Part shown: in pieces, positions 29,161-34,968 of the stretch
How the letters are laid out: every line of letters begins with the position of its first letter
Position numbering within the stretch: the first letter of the stretch is position 1
NCBI GenBank assembly: GCA_037445085.1
Contig: JBBILG010000008.1
Span: 1-34,968, forward strand
From: JBBILG01 sp037445085
GTDB lineage: Bacteria > Pseudomonadota > Gammaproteobacteria > Burkholderiales > Methylophilaceae
DNA length: 34,968 nt
Direction: 5' to 3'
The notes under the pieces: generated by a model
Databases searched by the model: none
What the model saw: only the letters and a program-made list of their open reading frames with translations
Told to the model about the DNA's origin: nothing
Program-made: the position numbers and the translations under genes

Positions 29161-29799
29161 CTACTTGCGCAGGATGATGCCCTTGCCGCCGAACAGCTTC
29201 ACCAGCAGGTCCAGCACGTAGAGCACCATGATGAGCAGGGTGATGCCGACGGCCTGGAGGGAGAACGGTTCGCGGATGCAGCGACGGGACTTGTAGCCGG
29301 TGATCATCGCCATCACCAGGAATTCCTTGTGGGCGAGACTGCCCATGATCACTCCGAACAGGTGCAGCCCGATCAGCCCCAGCCAGAGATAGCCGAGGTG
29401 GTGGTGCCATTCCTTGGCGAAGTCCGCGTCGTGCTCGAACGCCCAGTAGCCGCTGGCCACGGTCAGGACGCCGATGGTCAGCATGGCGTAAATCGCCAGC
29501 GCCCCGGCCGGGTTGTGGCCGAGATGGTTACGGGCACGGCCGCGCAGCAGCGCGTATGCGTAGCGGATGCCCCGCGTCAGTGACGGCGGGAAACGGCGAA
29601 ACGCCGCCAGGTCGCGTGCGGTAAAGCCATAGACGATGCGGGCCGCCAGCAGCACGCCCATGGCGTAGCCGACATAGACGTGATGCATGATTTCGAACAG
29701 GGAGCCGGCCGTCCACATGGCATAGGCGAAGGTCGCCACCATGCTCCAGTGCATCAGGCGCACGGGCCAGCGCCAGACCTGGATTCTGTTCAGGGGCAT
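29161..29799 (-). CDS. Cytochrome b561-type membrane protein
   Basis: This 212-residue membrane protein of the prokaryotic cytochrome b561 / hydrogenase b-type cytochrome fold has four main hydrophobic segments. Candidate haem-binding histidines are in RLMHWSMV near residue 17, in IMHHVYVGYAMG, and in WHHHLGYLWLGLIGLHLFGVIMG. Such proteins move electrons between the quinone pool and a redox partner. The partner is not clear here, since neither neighbour is an oxidoreductase that normally uses one. The gene is convergent with the sigma-54 activator (18 nt apart) and lies 51 bp after glgP. The ATG at 29799 has AGGA about 14 nt upstream. Confidence 0.85.
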   Translation of the reverse strand: MPLNRIQVWRWPVRLMHWSMVATFAYAMWTAGSLFEIMHHVYVGYAMGVLLAARIVYGFTARDLAAFRRFPPSLTRGIRYAYALLRGRARNHLGHNPAGALAIYAMLTIGVLTVASGYWAFEHDADFAKEWHHHLGYLWLGLIGLHLFGVIMGSLAHKEFLVMAMITGYKSRRCIREPFSLQAVGITLLIMVLYVLDLLVKLFGGKGIILRK

Positions 29800-29850
29800 G
29801 GGGAGTGCGTTCCTGCGTGTGGCCAGTTTTTCTGCATGTTCAACGGCCTG

Positions 29851-32349
29851 TCATGCCAGTGGCCGGACCGCCGGCAGATGCCAGATGTCGCGGTTGTAGT
29901 CGAGAATGGTGCGGTCGCTGGAGAACTTGCCGCTGGCGGCGGTGTTGAGGATACTCATACGCGTCCAGCGTTCCTCGTCGCGGTAGGCTGCGCCCACCCG
30001 CTGTTGCGCGCCGACGTAGTCGCGGAAGTCGGCGGCCGTCATCCAGGGGTCGTGCGGGTTGCGGATGGCGTGGATGACGGGGTCGAAGATGCCCGGCTCG
30101 AACAGGTTGAAGTGGCCGCATTCCAAAAGGCGCATGACGCGGGCGAGGTCTTCGTCCTGGGTGATGATGGCGTTGGGGTCGTAGTGGCCGCGCAGCGATT
30201 CCACCTGGGCGGCGGTGAGGCCGAACAAAAAGAAGTGGTCGGCGCCCACCTCCTCGCGGATTTCGATGTTGGCGCCGTCCAGGGTGCCGATGGTGAGCGC
30301 GCCGTTCATCATGAACTTCATGTTGCCGGTGCCCGAGGCTTCCTTGCCGGCGGTGGATATCTGTTCGGACAGGTCGGCGCCGGGGGCGATGACTTCCATG
30401 GCCGTCACCCGGTAGTCGGGCAGGAAGGCCAGCTTGAGCAGCCCTGCGCAGGCCGGGTCTTCGTTGACCACGGTGGCCACGGCGTTGACCAGCTTGATGA
30501 TGCGCTTGGCCATGGCGTAACCGGGTGCCGCCTTGCCGCCGATCAGCACGCAGCGCGGCGTGATGCCGCGGTCGCCGCGCTTGATGCGGTCATAGAGATG
30601 GATGACGTGCAGCACGTTGAGCAGCTGGCGCTTGTATTCGTGGATGCGTTTCACCTGCACGTCGAAGAGGGCGCCGGTGTCGAAGGCGACGCCGCAGTCA
30701 CGCGCCGCCATCGCCGCGAGCCGCGCCTTGTTGGCCTGCTTGATGGTCCGCCACTGCGCGCGAAATGTCTCATCATCGGCATACGGCGCCAGCATGCGCA
30801 GCCGGGAGAGGTCGGTAATCCATTCCGGCCCGATCACGGAGGTGATGAGCGCGCTCAGGGACGGGTTGCTGGAGGCGATCCAGCGCCTGGGGGTGACGCC
30901 GTTGGTCTTGTTGTTGAACTTGTGCGGCCACAGCGCGTAGAAGTCGCGGAACAGGTGCCGTTCCAGCAGCTCGGTGTGCAGCGCTGCCACCCCGTTGACC
31001 GACATGCTGGCCACCACCGCCAGATAGGCCATGCGGAGCTGCTGCTCGTGGCCTTCCTCGATGATGGACATGCGGCGCTGGCGCTCGCTATCGCCGGGCC
31101 AGCGCTGCGCCACCTGGGCGAGGAAGCGGGCGTTGATCTCGTAGATGATTTCCAGCAGGCGCGGCAGCAGGCGGCGGAACATCGCCACCGGCCACTTTTC
31201 CAGGGCCTCCGGCAGCAGCGTGTGGTTGGTGTAGGCCATGGTGCGCGTGGTGATGTCCCATGCCGCGTCCAAGCCCAGGCCGTGCTCGTCCATGAGCAGG
31301 CGCATCAGCTCCGGCACCGCGCAGGTGGGGTGGGTGTCGTTGAGCTGGAACGCGTTCTTGTCGGCGAATGCGGCGAAGTCGTTGCCGTGGCGGGCCACCC
31401 ACTGGCGCAGCACGTCCTGCAGGCTGGCCGAGGCGAGGAAGTACTGCTGCCGCAGGCGCAGCTCCTTGCCGTTCTCGCTGGCGTCGTTGGGATAGAGCAC
31501 CATGGTGATGTGCTCGGCGGCGTTCTTGGCGGCGACCGATTCGGTATAGCTGCCGGCGTTGAACTCGCCGAGGTCGAATTCATCCGTGGCAGCGGCCTTC
31601 CACAGGCGCAGGGTGTTCACCGTGCCGTTGCGGTAGCCGGGAATGGGTATGTCGTAGGGCACGGCGATGACGTCGTGCGAATGCTCCCAGCGTGCGCGCG
31701 GCTGGCCGTGCTCGTCGTGGTAGAACACGGTGTGGCCGCCGAACTTGACGCGCACCGCGTATTCCTGGCGCGCGATCTCCCACGGATTGCCGATGCGCAG
31801 CCAGTGGTCGGGCTCTTCCACCTGGTGGCCGTCCTCGATCTTCTGGCGGAACATGCCGTACTCGTAGCGGATGCCGTAACCCATCACCGGCAGTTGCAGG
31901 GTGGCGCAACTGTCCAGGAAGCAGGCGGCGAGCCGCCCCAGGCCGCCGTTGCCCAGGCCCGCGTCATGCTCCTGGTCGAGGATTTCCTCCATCCGCAGGC
32001 CGAGCTTGTGCAGTTCGGCGGCGGTGGCCGGGTCGGCGTCGAGGTTGAGCATGACGTTGCCCAGCGTGCGGCCCATCAGGAATTCCAGCGAAAGATAGAA
32101 GGCGCGCCGGCAGTCCTGCCGGTTGTAGGCCGCCTGGGTCTTCTTCCAGCGTTCCACCAGGCGGTCGCGCCAGGCCATGGAGAAGGAAGTGAACACGTGA
32201 TAGACGGCATGGTTGACGTCGGTGCGCCCCAGGGTGTAGCTGAAATGGCGACGGAAATCCTCCACCACGCTGGCGCAGTCCATGCCCAGGGGCGGCAGGT
32301 CGGTGAAATCTTCGGCAGGCTGGCTGAGGACGAAAGGCTTGGAATTCAT
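29851..32349 (-). CDS. glgP: Glycogen/starch/alpha-glucan phosphorylase
   Basis: This 832-residue GT35 phosphorylase releases glucose-1-phosphate from alpha-1,4-glucans using pyridoxal phosphate. Characteristic segments are RRAFYLSLEFLMGRTLGNVMLNL, GLGNGGLGRLAACFLDS, NDTHP, NKTNGVTPRRWI, VQVKRIHEYKRQLLN and the PLP site EASGTGNMKFMMNGALTIGTLDGANIE with Lys678 (equivalent to Lys680 of the rabbit muscle enzyme). The length and motifs are normal. Whether it prefers glycogen or maltodextrin (malP-like) is not decidable. No other glycogen gene is in the window. The ATG at 32349 has only a weak ribosome-binding site. Confidence 0.96.
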   Translation of the reverse strand: MNSKPFVLSQPAEDFTDLPPLGMDCASVVEDFRRHFSYTLGRTDVNHAVYHVFTSFSMAWRDRLVERWKKTQAAYNRQDCRRAFYLSLEFLMGRTLGNVMLNLDADPATAAELHKLGLRMEEILDQEHDAGLGNGGLGRLAACFLDSCATLQLPVMGYGIRYEYGMFRQKIEDGHQVEEPDHWLRIGNPWEIARQEYAVRVKFGGHTVFYHDEHGQPRARWEHSHDVIAVPYDIPIPGYRNGTVNTLRLWKAAATDEFDLGEFNAGSYTESVAAKNAAEHITMVLYPNDASENGKELRLRQQYFLASASLQDVLRQWVARHGNDFAAFADKNAFQLNDTHPTCAVPELMRLLMDEHGLGLDAAWDITTRTMAYTNHTLLPEALEKWPVAMFRRLLPRLLEIIYEINARFLAQVAQRWPGDSERQRRMSIIEEGHEQQLRMAYLAVVASMSVNGVAALHTELLERHLFRDFYALWPHKFNNKTNGVTPRRWIASSNPSLSALITSVIGPEWITDLSRLRMLAPYADDETFRAQWRTIKQANKARLAAMAARDCGVAFDTGALFDVQVKRIHEYKRQLLNVLHVIHLYDRIKRGDRGITPRCVLIGGKAAPGYAMAKRIIKLVNAVATVVNEDPACAGLLKLAFLPDYRVTAMEVIAPGADLSEQISTAGKEASGTGNMKFMMNGALTIGTLDGANIEIREEVGADHFFLFGLTAAQVESLRGHYDPNAIITQDEDLARVMRLLECGHFNLFEPGIFDPVIHAIRNPHDPWMTAADFRDYVGAQQRVGAAYRDEERWTRMSILNTAASGKFSSDRTILDYNRDIWHLPAVRPLA

Positions 32350-32487
32350 GATGGGGCATCCGGAAATTCATTGAAGGAGCGCCATGCCGGCGAGGTGCGG
32401 GTGGCCGCGCAGTACGCCGGCCGGCGGGGCTGCCTGCGGTCAAGCAACATCCGCTCCATGTGTTGCCCGGACCGCGTCGTCGCGGCG

Positions 32488-33228
32488 TCAGCGCAGCCTG
32501 CGGCCGAACAGCGCCAGCGCGAGCTGGCAGCCGGTCATGGCGAGCTGCGGATCGTAGCGCTCGCCCTCGTCGCGCATGAAGGCGTGCTGGCCGTTGAATT
32601 CGTGCCAGGTGAACACCAGGCCCGCGGTCTCGTTCAGCGTCCGGTAGAGCCCGGCGCGCTTGTCAGCCGGAATGTGCGGATCCTGCCTGCCCCAGATCAT
32701 CAGCAGCTCGCCCTTGATTTCGTGGCGGCGCTCCATGCTGTGCTGGCCGGGCCGGCTGGGGATGGTGCGGGTGTGCAGGTCGGTGGCGTAAAAACAGGCG
32801 GTGGCCTTGACCTCCGGCTGCAGGGCGGCGCGGAAGGCGAGGTGGCCGCCGATGCAAAAGCCCATGGCGCCGATGTCGCCGCTGCACCAAGGCTGGCTGC
32901 GTACCCAGTCGATGAGCACGCGGTTGTCGCTGTCGTAGGATTCCGCCGGCTTAGCGGCCTTGTCGGCGTTGCCCTTCTCGCGGCCGGCGTCGTCGTAACC
33001 CAGCACGGTGCCGAGGGGGTTGAGCTCGTGAAACACCTCCGGCACCAGCACGGCATAGCCGTGGCCGGCCATCAGGCGCGCGGCGCGCTCGATGGGGCCG
33101 GTCTGCTGAAAGATTTCGGAATAGAACAGGAGGGCGGGGTGGCGCCCCTCGCCGGCAGGGCGGTGCAGGTAGGTGCGCATGGTGCCGGTGGGTGTGTTGA
33201 GGTCTACGGTGTGGCTCTGGATGATCAT
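32488..33228 (-). CDS. Dienelactone hydrolase family protein
   Basis: This is a 246-residue alpha/beta hydrolase of the dienelactone hydrolase family. The triad is visible as Cys125 in GFCIGGH, Asp183 in RQDPHIP and His215 in NGQHAFMRD. Glu38 in YSEIF corresponds to the glutamate that activates the cysteine in Pseudomonas dienelactone hydrolase. No chloroaromatic pathway genes are nearby, so it is more likely a general esterase or lactonase. It lies 138 bp upstream of glgP on the same strand and may be co-transcribed. Confidence 0.9.
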   Translation of the reverse strand: MIIQSHTVDLNTPTGTMRTYLHRPAGEGRHPALLFYSEIFQQTGPIERAARLMAGHGYAVLVPEVFHELNPLGTVLGYDDAGREKGNADKAAKPAESYDSDNRVLIDWVRSQPWCSGDIGAMGFCIGGHLAFRAALQPEVKATACFYATDLHTRTIPSRPGQHSMERRHEIKGELLMIWGRQDPHIPADKRAGLYRTLNETAGLVFTWHEFNGQHAFMRDEGERYDPQLAMTGCQLALALFGRRLR

Positions 33229-33299
33229 GTGGCTTCCCTGGATAGGCAGACGGGCGTCAGGAGTGGAAATGGAACTCCCTTTGCGCAGGATTATTCCGG

Positions 33300-33305
33300 A
33301 TTATA
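33300..33305 (-). promoter_or_regulatory. TATAAT -10 box within a tandem repeat, probably for the dienelactone hydrolase gene
   Basis: On the minus strand a perfect TATAAT occupies 33305-33300. It belongs to a 10-bp direct repeat with one mismatch on the plus strand, ATTATTCCGG (33290-33299) and ATTATACCGG (33300-33309). The -35 position holds TCCTGC, a poor match, so an activator may be needed. The start would be about 65 nt upstream of the hydrolase ATG. Confidence 0.4.
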
Positions 33306-33337
33306 CCGGGTTGTGGCCGCCGGCAGGAATGTGCGCC

Positions 33338-33354
33338 TGCCCCCGCATGGTGCA
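33338..33354 (+). promoter_or_regulatory. NtrC-like binding site upstream of nasT
   Basis: TGCCCC-CGCAT-GGTGCA matches the NtrC consensus TGCACY-N5-GGTGCA with one mismatch. It is centred about 120 bp before the predicted sigma-54 start, the usual enhancer position. A weaker copy, CGGCCC-GGCGT-GGTGCG, lies exactly 20 bp downstream at 33358-33374, on the same face of the helix. Confidence 0.55.
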
Positions 33355-33440
33355 CGACGGCCCGGCGTGGTGCGGGTGCCGGACGCCGTTCCGGATATTT
33401 TTCGCCATTGCAAACAATGCGTTGAGAGGTATTTGGGCGA

Positions 33441-33456
33441 TGGCACGGAGGTTGCT
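33441..33456 (+). promoter_or_regulatory. Consensus sigma-54 promoter of nasT
   Basis: TGGCACG-GAGG-TTGCT is a full match to the sigma-54 consensus TGGCACG-N4-TTGCW. Counting the C at 33455 as -12, transcription would start at about 33467, one base before the nasT ATG. Confidence 0.88.
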
Positions 33457-33467
33457 TTGGGTGTTGC

Positions 33468-34055
33468 ATGAAAGCGCCTGCCCTCAAGGTAATGCTGGTG
33501 GACGACAACTTCGAGCGCATGGAGAAGCTACGCGAGCAGTTGCTGGTCGCTGGCTACACGGTGATCGCCGAGGCGGGCAGTACCTTCAACCTGCACCGGC
33601 AGATCGGTGCGCTTGCGCCGGACGTGGTGATCATCAGCACCGATTCGCCCAGTCGCGACACTCTGGAGCACATCGTGCTGGCGGGCCGGGACGAGCCCAG
33701 GCCCATCGTCATGTTCACGCATGACGAAGACACCGACAAGATACGCGCAGCGACGCGCGCCGGGGTGAGCGCCTATGTGGTGGGCGGGTTGCAGAGCGCG
33801 CGCATCCGCCCCATCGTGGATGCAGCCATCGCGCGCTTCGAGGAATACCGCACGCTGCGCGCGGAACTGGATGCCGCTCACCTCAGGCTGGGGGAGCGCA
33901 AGCTGATCGAGCGTGCCAAGGGCGTGCTCATGAAGCAGCGCGGGCTGGATGAGGACGAGGCGTACCGGCTGATGCGCAAGCTGGCCATGGACAGGAACAT
34001 CCGGCTCGCCGATCTGGCGGCCCAGGTGATCGAGGCGGCCAAGCTGCTGCTGTGA
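33468..34055 (+). CDS. nasT: ANTAR-domain antitermination regulator NasT
   Basis: NasT is an RNA-binding response-regulator-like protein that relieves transcription termination in the leader of nitrate-assimilation operons when released by its nitrate-sensing partner NasS. The 195 residues have a receiver-like domain (1 to about 125; acidic pair in VMLVDDN) and a C-terminal ANTAR domain (about 143-195, RKLIERAKGVLMKQRGLDEDEAYRLMRKLA). At the usual phospho-acceptor position the sequence reads VVIISTDSP, with Ser57 in place of Asp. The ATG at 33468 matches the family N-terminus but practically coincides with the predicted transcription start. An alternative ATG at 33492 has AAGG before it but would clip the first beta strand. 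The next gene encodes a nitrate-binding protein; nasS is not in the window. Confidence 0.93.
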   Translation: MKAPALKVMLVDDNFERMEKLREQLLVAGYTVIAEAGSTFNLHRQIGALAPDVVIISTDSPSRDTLEHIVLAGRDEPRPIVMFTHDEDTDKIRAATRAGVSAYVVGGLQSARIRPIVDAAIARFEEYRTLRAELDAAHLRLGERKLIERAKGVLMKQRGLDEDEAYRLMRKLAMDRNIRLADLAAQVIEAAKLLL

Positions 34056-34067
34056 TGGTTTGTTGAA

Positions 34068-34120
34068 CGGCGGGTCCAATGGCGGGCCGGCCGAGAAGTT
34101 GAGAGGGCATTGCCGCCCTC
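34068..34120 (+). ncRNA. NasT-responsive leader RNA: two ANTAR hexaloop hairpins
   Basis: Hairpin P1 (34068-34093) has the loop AAUGGC on a stem CGGCGGGUCC / GGGCCGGCCG with one G-G mismatch and one G-U pair. Hairpin P2 (34103-34120) has the loop AUUGCC on a perfect 6-bp stem GAGGGC / GCCCUC. Both loops are six nucleotides with A at position 1 and G at position 4, the known ANTAR recognition rule. Nine nt separate the two hairpins. They are followed after 9 nt by an intrinsic terminator, the standard order for ANTAR antitermination. Confidence 0.88.
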
Positions 34121-34129
34121 GCATGGGAC

Positions 34130-34177
34130 AAAGGCGTCCAACGGCTCACGCAGCGCGTGAGGGTTGGACGCCTTTTT
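34130..34177 (+). terminator. Conditional intrinsic terminator in the nrtA leader
   Basis: A perfect 13-bp stem (AAAGGCGTCCAAC at 34130-34142, GTTGGACGCCTTT at 34163-34175) carries an upper 7-bp stem CTCACGC / GCGTGAG with an AGC loop. The run of five Ts (34173-34177) begins inside the stem. It lies between nasT and nrtA and would stop transcription unless NasT acts on the hairpins just upstream. Confidence 0.92.
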
Positions 34178-34208
34178 CGTTTGGCGGAATCGATACGGAG
34201 GCAACACC

Positions 34209-34968
34209 ATGGACAAGCAGGACGACAGCACGCCCGCCGACATCGGCCGGCGCAATTTTTTCCGGCTGGGTGCGGCGGCGATCGGCGCATCGGCCATGAT
34301 AGGACTGGTGCCGGAAGGCGTGCGCAGCGCCGCCTGGGCGGCAGGCTCGGACGCGCCGGAAAAGCCCGAAGTGAAGATCGGCTTTATCCCGCTCACCGAC
34401 TGCGCCCCCATCGTGGTGGCCGCGCAGATGGGCTTCGACAGGAAATACGGCATCAGGATCACGCCCAGCAAGGAGGCCTCCTGGGCTTCCATCCGCGACA
34501 AGACGGTGAGCGGCGAGCTGGACGCGGCGCACGTGCTGTACGGTCTGGTGTACGGCGTGCAGATGGGCATAGGCGGCAGACAGAAGGACATGGCGGTGCT
34601 GATGACCCTCAACCGCAACGGCCAGGGCATCACGCTCTCCAGTCAGCTCAAGGACAAGGGTGTCAGGGACGGCCACACGCTCAAGCGCCTGATCGACAAT
34701 GAAAGCCGTGATTACACCTTCGCCCAGACCTTCCCCACCGGCACCCACGCCATGTGGCTGTACTACTGGCTGGCGGCGCACGGCATCAATCCCTTCAAGG
34801 ACGTCAAGACCATCGTCGTGCCGCCGCCGCAGATGGTGGCCAACATGCGCGTCGGCAACATGGACGGCTTCTGTGTCGGCGAACCCTGGAACAACCGCGC
34901 GATCATCGACAACATCGGCTTCACCGCGACGACGACACAGGACATCTGGGTCGATCATCCGGAAAAGG
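34209..34968 (+). CDS. NrtA-type nitrate ABC transporter substrate-binding protein (3' end outside window)
   Basis: This is a periplasmic binding protein of the NrtA/CmpA family, which delivers nitrate (or nitrite, or bicarbonate in CmpA) to an ABC permease. The 253 visible residues start with a Tat signal (GRRNFFRLG, twin Arg at 14-15, followed by a hydrophobic stretch and cleavage near AWA). They continue with VKIGFIPLTDCAPIVVAAQMGFD, KEASWASIRDKTVSGELDAAH and NMRVGNMDGFCVGEPWNNRAI, all typical of the family. The Tat signal separates it from NasS, which is cytoplasmic. The ATG at 34209 has GGAGG. Control by the nasT leader argues for nitrate rather than bicarbonate. nrtB, nrtC and nitrite/nitrate reductase genes are expected to the right. 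Confidence 0.9.
   Translation, partial: MDKQDDSTPADIGRRNFFRLGAAAIGASAMIGLVPEGVRSAAWAAGSDAPEKPEVKIGFIPLTDCAPIVVAAQMGFDRKYGIRITPSKEASWASIRDKTVSGELDAAHVLYGLVYGVQMGIGGRQKDMAVLMTLNRNGQGITLSSQLKDKGVRDGHTLKRLIDNESRDYTFAQTFPTGTHAMWLYYWLAAHGINPFKDVKTIVVPPPQMVANMRVGNMDGFCVGEPWNNRAIIDNIGFTATTTQDIWVDHPEK

Noticed and set aside
29680..33471. A 1263-codon open frame on the plus strand
   Set aside because: It runs antisense to the glycogen phosphorylase and dienelactone hydrolase genes, has the Gly/Ala/His/Val-rich composition of a shadow frame in GC-rich DNA and shows no recognisable domain.

Overview
The window is a GC-rich, gene-dense stretch of a Gram-negative chromosome, most likely from a betaproteobacterium. 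The evidence is an outer-membrane LPS assembly gene (lptD), ubiquinone-biosynthesis hydroxylases, type IV pilus genes and the lptD-surA-pdxA // amgK-murU-pepP-ubiH-ubi-dsbC arrangement, which resembles what I recall of beta- and gammaproteobacteria. A NAD-reducing hydrogenase diaphorase (hoxF), an isocitrate dehydrogenase with NAD-type specificity residues and nitrate-assimilation genes would fit a facultative chemolithotroph. The genus cannot be read from the sequence. No tRNA, rRNA, CRISPR array or recognisable transposase gene is visible.

Layout. 1-1437 (-): hoxF, cut by the window edge. 1607-4285 (+): a PatZ-type protein acetyltransferase. 4393-4887 (-): a MarR regulator with a 28-bp perfect palindrome at its promoter and its own terminator. 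5110-9660 (-): lptD-surA-pdxA. 9798-15845 (+): a tightly overlapping run amgK-murU-pepP-ubiH-ubi(I/L)-dsbC, ending at a hairpin shared with the convergent pilB-pilC pair (15916-18941, -). pilB is interrupted at its Walker A motif by a 10-N assembly gap flanked by about 70 bp of foreign-looking DNA. 19219-19425 (+): a cold-shock protein with promoter and terminator. 19493-20731 (-): icd. 20732-21021: a highly palindromic intergenic region. 21022-22319 (+): rluE and a glutamine amidotransferase. 22462-23565 (+): aroC. 23623-24288 (-): a CbiM-like membrane protein. 24354-25016 (+): a SerB-like HAD phosphatase.

25034-29142 is an aldehyde-oxidation module: a DUF779 protein and an AcoD/ExaC-type aldehyde dehydrogenase (-), with a divergent sigma-54 activator (+). 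A good -24/-12 promoter faces the dehydrogenase, and an inverted repeat sits at enhancer distance. 29161-33228 (-) holds a b-type cytochrome, glycogen phosphorylase and a dienelactone-hydrolase-family protein.

33338-34968 (+) is the start of a nitrate-assimilation operon. It has an NtrC-like site, a consensus sigma-54 promoter almost touching nasT, the ANTAR antiterminator gene nasT, a leader RNA with two hexaloop hairpins and a strong intrinsic terminator, and then a Tat-exported NrtA-type nitrate-binding protein cut by the window edge. The leader is the clearest regulatory system in the window: NtrC/RpoN would switch on the operon, and NasT would decide whether polymerase reads on into the transporter genes.

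Most of the window is ordinary core genome. The items most worth a second look are the nasT control region (including a Ser at the usual phospho-acceptor position of NasT), the NAD-type Icd, the palindromic icd-rluE spacer, the DUF779 aldehyde module, the retained catalytic His in the PatZ homologue, and the pilB assembly break.
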